Source: Dichetophora obliterata | Lineage: Eukaryota > Arthropoda > Insecta > Diptera > Sciomyzidae | Reading direction: 5' to 3' | Length of the DNA stretch: 64,000 bases | Assembly (NCBI GenBank): GCA_963920525.1 | Contig: OY986438.1 | Span: 120,216,220 to 120,280,219 of the forward strand | In this document: in pieces, positions 1-11,762 of the stretch | How the letters are laid out: each line of letters opens with the position of its first letter | Position numbering within the stretch: position 1 is the stretch's first letter | The notes under the pieces: generated by a model | What the model saw: only the letters and a program-made list of their open reading frames with translations | Database searches by the model: none | Told to the model about the DNA's origin: nothing | Program-made: the position numbers and the translations under genes

Positions 1-184
1 TTTTAATACTTTGTTTGTTTATATTTTCATGTAGTAACTAAATGTTAAGAATGCTGAAAAAAGAAAAACTGCAAATAAATGGAATACAAAATTGGATGTT
101 CACTTTGTTTTTATTATTGAACAGTTTTGTTAAATTTTCTTTTCCTCTGCATCGAATTGTTCACGATTTCTTTATTTAATAATC

Positions 185-1050
185 TTATTTTAAAAAACAT
201 TTGTGCGCGGAAAAACAATTTTTTATTATGTTGTCACACATAACATTCTCTGCTCTTGTAATGTGCGTCTGTAAATAATTTTTGCTTATTAGCAGCCCGT
301 CACCATTTACGTCGTTGAACACTTTTTCCGACGCCCTCATATGCGCCATGAGCTCTTCCGTTGGCTTGGACAACCGCCTTCGCTTAAATGATCTACCCAA
401 CTAAGTGATGCTGCTTCTTCCAGCCTTATGTTCGGAACGTCTTTGCGCAATTTGTGGCAGATGTACCATGCAAGGTTTTCCAAACCGCTGTTCACTCCAA
501 GAAAAAGATTAAAAATATTGAATTCATAAAATTGTTAAATTTTACTTACACTTGCGAATCTAGCTGCCTTATTTTCGCTTAAAGTAACTGCTCTGAGGAG
601 CGGTTAGAAATAGAAGCGTCCCTGTTTTCTTTTTCTATTTCCTCTAAAGGAAAAACTTCTTTTTCGCGCCGCTGCACTTTCTCCAGGACTAACGACTCCT
701 GACGCAGAGCACTAACGATTTTTTTGTTTTCGCGCTTTAAAATTCGCTGACATCGTTCTGCATTTGCTGGATGCACCTCCTTGGTCATAACTGTTGGGAC
801 AGTGCCCGGCTTTAAGCGCATAGCTTTGCCAAAACCTATCGTAACATTTTTTAAAAAAATATTTACGTGGAAATATAGAAGTACTTACCCATTTCAACTT
901 GGTGCCTTCTTTCGAAGTCTTCAGGCAGAAAATGATCTTCACATATTCTTGCCGTTGCAGTGTCGACATTTTGCCGACAAAAAAATCTCCCATTGCTTAC
1001 AAGCAATTTTTTTCCTTGGGGAAACGGTAGAAACCAACGTTTTTTTTTAG
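185..1050 (-). pseudogene. P-element/THAP-type transposase remnant, internally deleted
   Basis: Read on the minus strand, 1050 to about 830 holds pieces of a THAP zinc-finger DNA-binding domain: an FYRFPK-like start, then CEDHFLPEDF (the C-x2-H-F part). A likely 62-nt intron (GTAAGT donor near 891, AG near 830) leads to LKPGTVPTV, the usual end of a THAP domain. A charged, probably coiled-coil segment follows to 579. After a second possible GTAAGT intron near 540 comes WVDHLSEGG, and in a shifted frame LSKPTEELMAHM..NGDGLL. This resembles the C-terminal region of P-element transposases. The catalytic core between these parts is missing, and at least two frameshifts are present. The layout resembles internally deleted P derivatives that keep the DNA-binding end. 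I infer it is dead. TGACGTCA lies just upstream at 1078-1085. Terminal repeats were not resolved. Confidence 0.6.
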
Positions 1051-1187
1051 CTGTTGCAAAAAAAATTTTGTGACCGATGACGTCAGACCTATCAGCTGTT
1101 TTTGTTTACAGTATCTTTGCATGATCTTTATTTTTTGGTTCATGCGTTATAGCAGTTAAAACACAAAAAAGCAATTGTGCACATATT

Positions 1188-1606
1188 AGGGGTATTCACG
1201 GGTTGTTGCGAATTGCAAGAGTGTGAAAATGCAAAATAATTTGCGCACTAACGCGTGAACATCAATATCGCAACTTAATTATGCAATAAAATTAAATGTC
1301 AAATGAACAGTAAATATATTGCCACCTTATTTCAAAATCATAAAAAGTTATTGAAATTTACGTACAAACTAAACCTTTTTGAAAGTTTTACCCAGGTGGC
1401 AACTACGTTCAAAAACAACCAAAACATGAATCATCTGCTTAGCATCACTGCTTGTGTGTTCTCGCAATTGGTTTGAGCAGTGCATAATTCAAGAAGAGTT
1501 GCAAAATTGCTTCCAATGTGTTTGTTGTTGAAATGATGCGAAAGTTCGCAATCATGCATTTTTGCATCGTCGCAACTGCGATTCGCATCAACCCGTGAAT
1601 ACCCCT
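1188..1606. mobile_element. 419-bp inverted-repeat MITE
   Basis: The left end AGGGGTATTCACGGGTTG (from 1188) is repeated in inverse orientation at the right end (CAACCCGTGAATACCCCT, ending 1606). Homology continues inward through TGCGAATTGCA-like sequence. ATT lies just outside both ends and may be a 3-bp target duplication. The interior has no coding potential. I read it as a non-autonomous DNA transposon whose superfamily is undetermined; a 3-bp duplication would suit PIF/Harbinger. Confidence 0.75.
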
Positions 1607-1815
1607 ATTAATATTTTCTATTGTACACGCGAGATTTCACACTATTTTCGATTAACGGTACTACGAATACGAGGAAGAGAAGAAATCTCTGTTCGACTAA
1701 TAAACTCCATTCTTTAAAAAAAATTTTGGCAAACTCAAAAAAATTGTATTGTTATAAACGAGGGAGAAAAAATAAAAAATATTTGTGCACATATAAATAT
1801 TTTACTGAGGTACCA

Positions 1816-2480
1816 ATGACGACATTTGGGACTTTTTTGACCGATCCGTTAGCAGAGTATCAGAACAGAGACACTGAAACAGAAGTTGATGGAATTCCTA
1901 TTCAACTACTAATTCCCATAGTTACAACGTCCCTACCTTGCGAACGCTTGTTCACGCCTGCAGGTATTATCGCCAACCAATTACGCCAACAATGTCAATA
2001 TGTTAGTCTTTCTGCGTTCAATTGGTGAGGACATCTGGTTTGACAAAATAATATCGCAACATAATTTAAATTATTTAATAATCATAATATAAGTGAAATC
2101 AATTCCAATTCATTTTTATTTTTTTACATAAGTGCTCCTTGAAATCAAGTCAAAAAGGATTTATTTACTTTTATGTTTGTTTTCTCTTAATTTGTTTTTA
2201 TCTTTTTTTAATTAATAAACTTTAATAAAACAAGAATAACAATAAATACTAAAAAAGTTTTATTAAAAAAAAATATGTTTATTTTCAAATATGCATTGAA
2301 TTGAGGTTAGCACATTTTGAATTCTTTAAATCTCAGTGTATAAAAATGTTGTAAGAGATAATGGAAAAAGTCAAAAAACTATCGAAAAAAACTAATCGAT
2401 TATTGAGGCAAAAAAATCGACTTCGAAAAAATCGTTCATTGAAAAATCGATTTTCTTATTTGACTCTCCATCCCTATTAG
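1816..2480 (+). pseudogene. hAT transposase C-terminal remnant and 3' end
   Basis: The open stretch to 2028 ends with FLTDPLAEYQN, then IPIVTTSLPCERLFTPAG and a short tail. This matches the hAT dimerisation domain, whose hallmark is a P-x-S-x-x-x-E-R-x-F-S-x-A-G block. The expected tail (NRL..LLFLH) is degraded and a TAG stop interrupts the frame. About 450 bp downstream a terminus-like sequence rich in ATCGATT ends at CCATCCCTA (near 2478), typical of a hAT end. No RNase H-like core is visible upstream because the 1188-1606 element and unrelated sequence replace it. Non-functional. Confidence 0.6.
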
Positions 2481-4224
2481 AAACATTTTACGAATGAATT
2501 CGTAAAGATATCACAAAACAAATTCTTTTAATATTGTTCAAATATGTGTAAAATGTAAAATTTTTTTTTTACGAATATCATTCGTAAAAATTTTACCAAT
2601 AAATATTTTGAGTGCAGGTTAGAAATAAGGTTGTACTGCGAGTAATCTTTCTATTTCCGATGATATACATTATTCTTTTTTATAATCTTGAACTTACTAA
2701 TTAAGTAGAATCAATAGCAGTAATAAATCATGGAATGTAAAGGATCAAAGAGCTATATAATAAAAAATGGGTTAAACCTCATAGCTTTGTTATAAAATTT
2801 ATAGAAAATCCTTGCTCTTAATTTTCAATAAACTCACTAAAGATTTCATAAACAATTCTCTATATTCAAAGTTCTCTCAAAAGGGAATTTCTTACAATAA
2901 CCGATTGCTTGTCATTCGATTTTTTCGCAAAAGTCAGCTCACGTCTTGTGCGAAACAAACGTTCGAAAAGATGAACGTACAAATAAGCATCAAAGATGGC
3001 TGGTATTTCGAATGTGTGTTTGCATGTATGTTAAATCGTATGTATGTTTAAGGAAGGGTGCAAAGAATGTTTTGGGGGGGAAAAAAGTTACAATAAAAAA
3101 CCACCGATAAAAAACTAAATTTAAATTTGCATACCGTGCCAAAAGCTTCTGCCAAGTAAAAATCAGCATGTTGAAAATTGCTCACCCGTCCGTCATTCAG
3201 TCGTGTTAAAATGAAAGCAAAATTTGTTGCTGATTCATATCACAATCACATCGCTTTTTTCGAATCCAATCGAATGACATGAAATGAAGTCACGCATCGT
3301 ATCTGAATTCATCAGATATGCGACCTACAACAACAACAACAGCAACAATTTAAAAAAAGGCACGCCAAAAGAAATCGTTGCAGTTGAGTGCCTTTCTTTG
3401 CTATACTGCATGTAGAAGTTGTTGTTGCTGGTCCTTTTTCGGTCTTCTTTAAAATTTTTCATGTTATATTGGCCTTTTCTTTGACAAATTTATCATTGAG
3501 GATAAAACGGCCAAAATGGGCACATGTAGATTTTTTATTCAAGTTTCCTCAGAAAGGCCAACAAATGTCAAAGAAGACAGAAAATCACTTTGAAAATTTT
3601 GATCGAAAAGGTCTTATTAGAGAAACATATCCTTCAACATTTTCTGCTATTCTTTCTGTGTGTGTCTGACTTTATAGTTAGATAAATCCTTTTAAATTTT
3701 TTGAAGCGCAAAGCGAAGGATTAGAATTAAGTTACAAAATATCAATTAAATTAAATTTTGCCGTATTCGACAAAGAAACAAAACTTCACATTTTATATCA
3801 CAATTATATTAACTAGCCTGCGATCGAACTTCAAACAACTATCTTCTGTAAAGCAACGCACAAAGATGAACAGTAACCTTAACAGTATGATCCTAAATCA
3901 GTCCGCATTTTTATTTTGTATGCATAAAAATGCATGAAAGACTTTAATTTTGTTTTGATTCCAAATAATTTTTTAATTAAAACCGTCCATAGACAATCCT
4001 GCCTCGGGTCTGATTAACATATATTGCATATGTAAAAATTCTTATTTTAGGGTATCAATAAGGGATAGAAAAATGAGTGTGAAATATTTTTTGTAAATCA
4101 ATATATTGTATAAAACTCTTTATTACACTACTTTTTTTTTGTATCTTTTAAGGTTTAGCATTTTTCGGAACGCAAAATTAATTTTCCTTCGACGCTCATT
4201 TTTCGGGTCACCAATCCAAACTCT
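2481..4224. other. No gene seen; AT-rich filler with a CAA microsatellite
   Basis: I see no credible coding region. A short imperfect CAA/CAG tract lies at 3325-3350. TTACGAATGAATTCGTAA near 2490-2510 is palindromic, and related TTTACGAAT/ATTCGTAAA sequence recurs near 2570-2600, suggesting a worn inverted-repeat element. The rest looks like decayed non-coding DNA. Confidence 0.6.
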
Positions 4225-4485
4225 TGTGGCTGCCATAGCCTATTGGGTAGAGTGCGTGACCCGTAATCTAAGGAACTGTGAAAAGCCGGGTTCAATTCCC
4301 AGCTCAGACATAAAATGTTCTTCAATTATATTAATCCTTTCACCTCTCTGCAGACAATGGCAAACCTCAGTGTGTAAAAAGTGTCATGTAAAGCTTCTTA
4401 AAAAAAATAAGCCATTCGAAATCGGCATAAAACTTGTAGGTCCAGTTTTCAATCATTTGTGCTCAAACATTAAATAACACGTTCG
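4225..4485 (+). repeat. tRNA-derived SINE, copy 1
   Basis: The head is tRNA-like: an A-box-like TAGCCTATTGGGTAGAGTG followed by a B box GGGTTCAATTCCC. A body follows containing CACCTCTCTGCAGACAATGG and, later, GCCATTCGAAATCGGCATAA and GTAGGTCCAGTTTTCAATC. The same order, head through tail, occurs on the minus strand at 34415-34699. That defines a family of about 260-300 bp transcribed by RNA polymerase III in principle and mobilised by a LINE. No TSD was identified. Confidence 0.75.
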
Positions 4486-4758
4486 AATTCAAACTTTAGC
4501 AGGTTCCGAAAAAAATCTATGTGTAGCAGAGAATTTTGAGTAATATATAAATAATTCCCCTCATTTTATAATTAATTTTTTCTTACTACGTACTGTGATG
4601 GCCTCAATTAAGTTAACACCAAATATTCTTGCACAACAGGATTGATTATATAAAGAGAAATAATGCTAAATAAAAAGAAATATGTATTGCAGAATTCATA
4701 ATTAATGAAATGAAAATTGAATTCAACCAATTTTTCGTATTTTGTAGTTTTAATAGAC

Positions 4759-5159
4759 TTAAGCTTAATATGCTGTAGGAACGAAAATTTTTGGTCACAT
4801 AGCTTACACGCGAAATTTTTGTGTAGAGTCAAAATTTTTATGTGAAGAAAAAGCACTTTCTGACAATAAATTTGTTAAATAAAAAAATCAACACTTAAAC
4901 ATACTTACTGCTTATTTTTTATTGTTGAATGCCAAATTTCCGCGCCAATTAAATGTACGGGCATGTAATCGACAGCGAAATTTTGAAATTTAAACTCTCC
5001 ACTCACGAATGGAAATTTGGCAACATAGCAATAATTTTCGATCCTACAGCGTACTGGCTGGAGAAAAAAATTCGCGCCTGTTTGTTGTCAAAAATCTCAA
5101 TGTATTTCTTATGGAATTTTTTTTTTCGTTCCTACAGCATAATAAAAGCTTAAAGCTTA
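4759..5159. mobile_element. Inverted-repeat MITE, copy 1
   Basis: The left end TTAAGCTTAATATGCTGTAG then GAACGAAAA is mirrored at the right by TTCGTTCCTACAGCAT then AATAAAAGCTTAAAGCTTAA. The arms are about 30-40 bp. The interior contains a palindromic GCGAAATTT motif and no reading frame of note. Confidence 0.7.
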
Positions 5160-5305
5160 AGTTAACACCAAATATTCTTGCTCAACAGGATTGATTATAT
5201 ATAGAGAAATAATGCTAAATAAAAAGAAATATGTATTGCAAAACTCATAAATAATGAAATGAAAATTGAATTCAACCAATTTTTTGTATTTTTTAGTTTT
5301 AATAG

Positions 5306-5669
5306 ACTTAAGCTTAGTATGCTGTAGGAACGAAAATTTTTAGGCATTTAATTCTACACGCGAAATTTTGGTATAGACTCAACACTAACACATACTTGCT
5401 AAATCCTGTTTATTGCATGTGTTAGTTGAACATTATTGCTGAATGTCAGATTTTCACGCCAATTAAATGTTTCGACGCATAAAAGACTGCGAAATTTTGA
5501 CATTTTAACTCTCCAATCATGGTGGTGAACTTGTCTGCATTGAACAATTTTTCGGTTCAACAGCGTACTAACCAACGAAAAAAAATTTTGCTACGTTTTC
5601 GCTGTCACAAACTCAATGCATTTCTAACGGAAGATTTCTTTTCGCTTCTACATCATACTAAGCTTTAGC
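5306..5669. mobile_element. Inverted-repeat MITE, copy 2
   Basis: Same family as the 4759-5159 element. The left arm is CTTAAGCTTAGTATGCTGTA and the right arm is CTTCTACATCATACTAAGCT. It differs from copy 1 by several indels and many substitutions, more than the flanking duplicated 150 bp does. Confidence 0.7.
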
Positions 5670-5680
5670 AAAAAAATTAA

Positions 5681-8469
5681 GGTAGCAGAAAGATTTTTAA
5701 TTTTTTTTTTGTTTTTTTTTTTGAAAGGTTGTAAATTCTTGAAAAATAATCGTATAGGAATTTAAAAAAAAAGCATTTGAAAGCTTAAACTATCTTGTTT
5801 AACGGCCTTCTGCCATACAAATTTTAAGGGCTACAATCATAGAAAAAGCACGGAACCATGGTAAGTCCATGGGCTTAAACAAATGTTTTCCAGTTAAACC
5901 AAAATTCAGGTTAGTTAGCTTGTTTATACAACTTTAATTTGGCTTTTTTATTTTCATACGCCAATTTTGCTCAGATATCAGACTTTGAATGGAAAAGAAT
6001 CAGTTTTGTCTTTGATCATCGATATTTCAGCAACACATAATCGCACAGAAAACTAATGTAGGGGCTTAAAAAACAAAAAATAAATTTCCTACAAAAACTA
6101 CTTCTTAATTTTTAAAAAATTTTATCAATCTTTGATTCAGTTTGAAAAAAGTGCAAGAAAACTACTTTTTGCAGTGTTTTAAAAAACCTACCTCAAATTT
6201 GCAATTCCGGTCCGAATTGTCAAACTTTGAAAAAATTAAGGAACGATTACTGTAATCACTATAAAAGAAAAAACAGGATTACAATGAAAATAATCGTTCA
6301 TCGAATGAGATAAGATTACGATTACAGTAACCGCAATTTCAACTTTTTCAAAATTACGATTTTAAATTTACTGCAATCGTAATCGTGTGATAATCGTAAT
6401 CCTTATCGCCTAGCTCTGCAGTCAATACACACATATTGGTGGATTTGATAGAAGTGAAGCTACTTTTATGACATCTCTTAGTATGGGAGAAAGACGAAGT
6501 TTTTATACGATTTTGTCAAATTTCTAACTCAGAGTGCAATTCTAAAAATTTGAATTTATTTAACTAATGTTTGGAATTTTTTGCGATTTTACCGTTTTGA
6601 TAAAGTCACTTTGTATGGGAGATAGGCTTGGATTTCATCATATATTTAACGAACAGACAGACGTGTTCGAAATAATAAGAAAAGCCGAAGAGAAAACAGA
6701 GATTGCTCTAACAAGTTTTAAGAGTAAGATTTGTAAATATAACTTTCTATTATTTTTACTGTATAGAGTATAAGTTTTTTAGAAACACAAATAATTCTGA
6801 TTAAATTTATCTGAATTTTTTGTATTGGCAATAATGTTGAATCTAGCTGTTCGAAAAAATAAGAAATAAGTGGAAAAATTTATTAATTTTTCCTTTTAAT
6901 ATTTGTAAAATGTACAGATAAGAATTGACTGGTTATAAATAATCAATATGAAGTATTCACACTACGATTTTTGAAAAATGAACTTTGACCTAGACTTCAT
7001 AGAAGCTATCATTAGCATATTTTGCCATTACTTTTTTCTTGGGTTTTTAATTTTGTTTTTGTTTAGACTTATTCCAAATTTTTTTATTCTATATAATACT
7101 TAATAATAATATATATTTTTTTTCGGGCTAGTGCATTTAAAATTTCTTCCGTGGTCACTTCCACATCCCTGTGAACTTTTAGAAGAGCTAACCCATTGAG
7201 CCTTTTTTCTCCAGTCTTACTTCTCATGCATGTTTGAGTCGTCGAAGCGACGAAAACGAGGGTTGATGGATATATAGCGTATGGATATATAAACGGTACA
7301 GGTCGATTTGTCTGATTTAAGCAGTGCCTACAAATATGGGGTACAAAATATTTGTCAAAATTAATATATACACTTAAAAAACCATCACGTTTTTAAATTC
7401 AACATAATGCTTTTAATATCAATGCATAATTTTTCATACAAAATTTTAAAAAATTTTCAAGCAATTTTTGTAACCACAATATCTTATAGAAAAATTTGCA
7501 TTAAACATATTTTGTCAAAGTAGGAACAAATTGTTTTCAATATGTCGCCCATTTCACATTGAAGTGTTATATCACTTGCACTGACCATTCACGATTTGGC
7601 TTAAATTTTGTGCTTAGATTAGTTTATTGTTTAGAAAACCAAATCCGGAGTTTGAGGTTTTGAGATTTTTTCGCGGACCCATAGCCATATGAATGCCAAA
7701 ATAGGGTATATATTGAGACATTGTTCCTCAGTCAATTTAAATGCGATTTTCGTAAATAGGGTATCATTGGAAATTTTATTTTGAGGGGAAAATTCTACAC
7801 TTTTGAAAAATTGCAGTTACTTGATCCATACATGACCTTTCCAAAGATATGAAATGAAAATGTGTTCGTTGAGGGTTCAGAAGTTATTGGGTATAAACTT
7901 TTTCAACGAATTCAACTAGCGTTTATATTTATTGTTAAAAGACTACAATACATAGAGACTTAATGTAAGCTAGTATCGCCTGTGGTCGAAGTTCGAAAAC
8001 GTCGATTTGTCTTTTGTTTTTTTATTAATTTTTATTGAAAAACCTTCATCAAAGTAAAAAAACAATTCATTGATAAATACCTTTGGGTAATACACTCGCT
8101 GTTATCAGAATCAGAATTTAAAACATATTTGCATGTATCGATTGCGCTGATTATTGCTTATGTTTGCTTCTCATATTGTTTTGATGTTCATTTTGCCGTT
8201 TCTTAAATTTTCACGGAATTCTGGTGTCACACTTATTTTTTCAAAAAATGAGCAGCGGACGTTAGTTGTTTTGTTCATTTTCAAAAATACTAATAACGCA
8301 CTTTTAGTACATAAAATATATATATAAAATAATATATTTTAAAATCTTAATTGATTTGAGGTCATTTGGTGCAAAAAAATTTATTTCAGTACAAGCTTTT
8401 GGTTCTTAAAAATCCTTGAAGTACATGGAAATATCAAAGTTTTGGCTTTGAATATATTTACAGAGCAAA
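5681..8469. other. No gene seen; AT-rich filler
   Basis: I see only short chance reading frames. Around 6240-6420 are repeated ATTACGATTAC and AATCGTAATC motifs that resemble the subterminal DNA of a hAT end (CTCTGCAG side near 6418). No partner end was found. Nothing else supportable. Confidence 0.55.
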
Positions 8470-9130
8470 TAACCCTGCAGTGTAATCAACTAGACTTATA
8501 CCAGTCAACAACTAGTTGGAAATATCCAACAACTAGTTCGATTTATGTCCTATTCTCATAGAACCGACTGGTATTTTTTACGTGGTGATGTCATTGGAAA
8601 AGACAATTGTCTTTCTATAGATAAGGTTTTAACTAGTTAACAACTCATTTTTTATGTAAAGTAAAGTTCTAGTTGGGTTGTGACTAGTTTTTAACCAATA
8701 TAGTAATTATCGAATAAAAACTAGTTCATAGGTTCATATTTTTTCAATAGTTCATAGGTTCAAAGAACATATATTTTTACAACAAAATATTAGCTAAAGG
8801 CTAAAGTTAAAGCTATTTGATGAAATACCATGTTTATGGTATACTTCATGTTTTTAAATTAGTTTTTATATGTTTTAATTTGTTTATTATTAGTTTGTTT
8901 CAATGGGGTACCCAGCTCCAACTGGTTTTGGAACTGGTTGATTTTGATAACGTGTAGTATAGTTTGATTTTGGCTAGTTTTACTACTGGTTTAATGTGAC
9001 TTGACAAAAACTAGTTGGGTTTAAACTACTTTTGCAACTAGTAAATCGTGACAAAATATAAACTAGTTTGTTTTGACTAGTATAAATACTACTCATGTTT
9101 TAATGCTGACTAGTCTTACACTGCAGGGAA
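8470..9130. mobile_element. CTAGTT-rich non-autonomous element, probably hAT-like
   Basis: CCCTGCAGTGTAA (8473-8485) and its exact complement TTACACTGCAGGG (9116-9128) are the terminal inverted repeats. AGAGCAAA occurs at 8462-8469 and 9131-9138, an 8-bp duplication if the element starts a base or two outside the repeats. The interior carries many copies of AACTAGTT and ACTAGT on both strands, like subterminal transposase-binding repeats. No transposase frame. Family assignment is inferred. Confidence 0.65.
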
Positions 9131-9138
9131 AGAGCAAA

Positions 9139-9506
9139 AATCATAAAAAAATTCTCACTGACTTAGCGTCAGGTCTGAAAGGCATAAAGGACGAACAAAC
9201 AAACAAAGAGTGTTGTCGTTTAACAGCCGTTGAAAGTAGTCATGGAAATTTTTTATAAATAGCACTAACAACCAAAGTTATTAAATATTATAGGTTTTTG
9301 GCTAATATGACTAAAACTGTATGAAATATGGCATTTCTCTTAATTTGTGGATGTCGTGTCATGTGTAAGGGTTTCGGTCTCGCAGCTACATTGTAGGCAA
9401 GAATTATGTACTGTTCTTGATTACAAGTATAAAAGAAATAATTGTTTAAGTCATGTGTCTATTTACCACTGGGTTCATTGAATGAAATTACTTCATTCTG
9501 TTCAGG
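9139..9506. other. No gene seen
   Basis: Unique-looking AT-rich sequence with no frame or repeat I can support. Its last 8 bases, TGTTCAGG, are the target site of the next element. Confidence 0.6.
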
Positions 9507-9968
9507 CAGTGTTCCCAACTAAGGGGTTTTCCCCCTAAATTTAGGGGGATATAAGTGGAATCGGATTTTTTAGGGGTTTTATATTCTTAGGGGTTTTTTA
9601 GGGACTTTTTAATAATCTTACGCATTGGACAATCCAATTCACTACGAAGTTTTTTCTCTTTATCATTCCCTGCGACGTCTAAATATTTTGCTACAGCTGT
9701 TAAACTTGTGAATGAGTGAAAAATGCAGAAAAGCTGATTTTGAACTCAAAAATTTGATTTTTACAACAAATATTCAAAATCGCGTTCACCTAGTTTGGAA
9801 TAGAAACCGAATTTTTTTTTCGAAATATTAAATCATTTATAACTAAAGATTATTGCAAAATGTTAATTGATACTTTTTGTTTTGGGGGGATTTCCAAGTA
9901 ATAGTAGCGATTTAGGGGTTTTTGACTATAACTTTAGGGATAAATATTTTTGGAAGTTGGTAACGCTG
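9507..9968. mobile_element. Non-autonomous hAT element 1 (462 bp)
   Basis: The left end CAGTGTTCCCAACT is matched by the right end AGTTGGTAACGCTG (two mismatches as inverted repeats). An exact 8-bp duplication, TGTTCAGG, flanks it at 9499-9506 and 9969-9976. CAGTG termini with 8-bp duplications are the hAT signature. TTTAGGGG/AGGGGTTTT motifs are repeated near both ends and look like subterminal binding sites. No coding sequence; it needs a hAT transposase in trans. Confidence 0.93.
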
Positions 9969-10049
9969 TGTTCAGGTTATCAGTTCGAGAGAGTAATTAA
10001 GAAACAGCAACAACAACAATACCACTCAGCTCTGTAGAAGTGTTCTGAG

Positions 10050-11754
10050 CAGTGTGACCAGAAGATTTTTGAAAAAATATGCTTTTTGTTAAAAAAAAAT
10101 TTGCTAAATATTCCACTCTCAATTTTTATATTCCACAAAAATATACCACTTTCAATTTCAAAGATATATCTAAATAAGTCTAAATATGCATATAAAAAAC
10201 ACAGAAGCAAGTTTAAAAACATTTTTTTATTTGATTACTATCGCACTTAAATTTATTTGCTTCTGCTATAAAAAATTATAAACATTGTAACGGTTTTTTG
10301 AATTTTAAGTAACGATATACAATATACAAAACTAAAATTCAGGCACATCTTCGAGGTCAATTCTTAAATTGTTGCTTGTATTATTATCATAGAAATTCGC
10401 ATTTCTAAATTTTTTTTTAAGCTATCTGGTATTTGATAGGCATTACAACACTTTTTTTGAACATGCAGCCATGTTTTTACATTCAACAAATTATTTAAGA
10501 GTTTTTCTTGCATTCTATTTTAAATTTTCGTTTAAATAAGAAAGATTCATACAATTAAAAATTTTCTCACCCCAGCATTGCTAAATGGTAAGCTAAGCGA
10601 GAAAAGCACAAATTTTGATAAAGCTTCAGATTCCGAACTTTGATCAATAACTTTTTTTCTGCTTTATTGTTTTGAATCCACATTTTAAAATAGTTAAATG
10701 AAATAGCTATTGTTAGCAATAATAGTGGTATTCACGACGTGGTACATTTGTGATAAATTTTTGCAAAATTTACAATACTTACCACTTATTGTGATCGAAC
10801 CTTCAGTAAAGTACATATTGTATTTTTAAAATTAATTATATTAATTTTTATTAAATAAACTCACAGCGTAGCCTTTAGCTTGCTCCATGCTGAGTAGAAA
10901 TGCTTGTACAATCAGCTGATCTAATACACAATTTGTATATTTTCCACAGGGTTGTATTTTGATAACTGCATTTTGTTTTTGTTATATTACAAAATTTACT
11001 ACAAATATCAAATTTATAAAAAATACACAATACAAGAGAAAATACAACACATCGTGAATTCCCTAATGTTTTCTTAAGTAAATTACTTACTGCTGTAACA
11101 TAATCCATAAAAAAATCTAACCAAACAAACATATAACCAAATTTACTTAATTTTTATGCACAAAACACATTGACGACGACAGCAACAGTGCGTCAAATGT
11201 CAAATTATTTTTACATGCTTTTCTTATGGAGTTAAAAGTGGTGAAAATGTTGCAACGACAATTAGTGATTGCAACAAAGTCGCTGTCGTCGGCTTAGAAT
11301 TTTTTCCTAATTTGACGTGCGACAAAAGAGCAATATAAGTGTTTGTGTATACGTGAATGAAACAATCTAATGATACTTCCAGATTGTTGTTTCCTTCTTC
11401 ATGTTGTTTCGCACTGTTGCAGTCGTCGTCAATGTGTTCAGTACATTAAGCTGCGTGAAGTTATTAAATGAATTGCAATAAAATTGACAACGAAGAAGTT
11501 AACCACAAAATGAATTCCTTATATTGCGTTTTACAAGGTGGTTCAGAGATAAAAAAAAAATGTCGATAGCCAAAAAATAACCATTTAGTAACCAAATAGA
11601 CATTTTTTTATTGCAATTTTTGTGAATTTTTAAAAATATAATCATACGAAAAATATTCCACTTTTTATGCTGCATATTTTTATAAAAAAAAAATATGCTT
11701 CCCGAAGCTAAAATATGCCAAAGTGGAATATAATATTCCACTCTGGTCACACTG
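10050..11754. mobile_element. Non-autonomous hAT element 2 (1,705 bp)
   Basis: The left end CAGTGTGACCAGA and right end TCTGGTCACACTG are exact inverted repeats. An exact 8-bp duplication, GTTCTGAG, lies at 10042-10049 and 11755-11762. ATATTCCACT motifs recur inside both ends and are candidate subterminal binding sites. I see no transposase frame, so it is a deletion derivative or a filler-carrying relative. It carries a second inverted-repeat element at 11164-11438. It sits only 81 bp from hAT element 1. Confidence 0.93.
11164..11438. mobile_element. Inverted-repeat element nested in hAT element 2
   Basis: The arms are 29 bp with one mismatch: left begins AACACATTGACGACGAC, right ends GTCGTCGTCAATGTGTT. 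A weaker inverted motif (GTTGCAACGAC and GATTGCAAC) lies inside. No target duplication could be identified. It may be a nested insertion or a structural part of the host element. Confidence 0.7.
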
Positions 11755-11762
11755 GTTCTGAG

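Larger units (their letters stand above)
4611..5680. repeat. Tandem duplication, unit about 549 bp
   Basis: AGTTAACACCAAATATTCTT at 4611 recurs at 5160, and about 150 bp match closely after each. Each unit continues into an inverted-repeat element (4759-5159 and 5306-5669). The first 150 bp of the two units are very similar, but the element interiors are more diverged. The second unit is about 40 bp shorter. It reads as a local duplication that copied the element with its flank. No coding function. Confidence 0.8.

Noticed and set aside
6240..6420. hAT terminus in the ATTACGATTAC cluster
   Set aside because: One end resembles CAGAG-type hAT DNA, but no partner end or 8-bp duplication was found.
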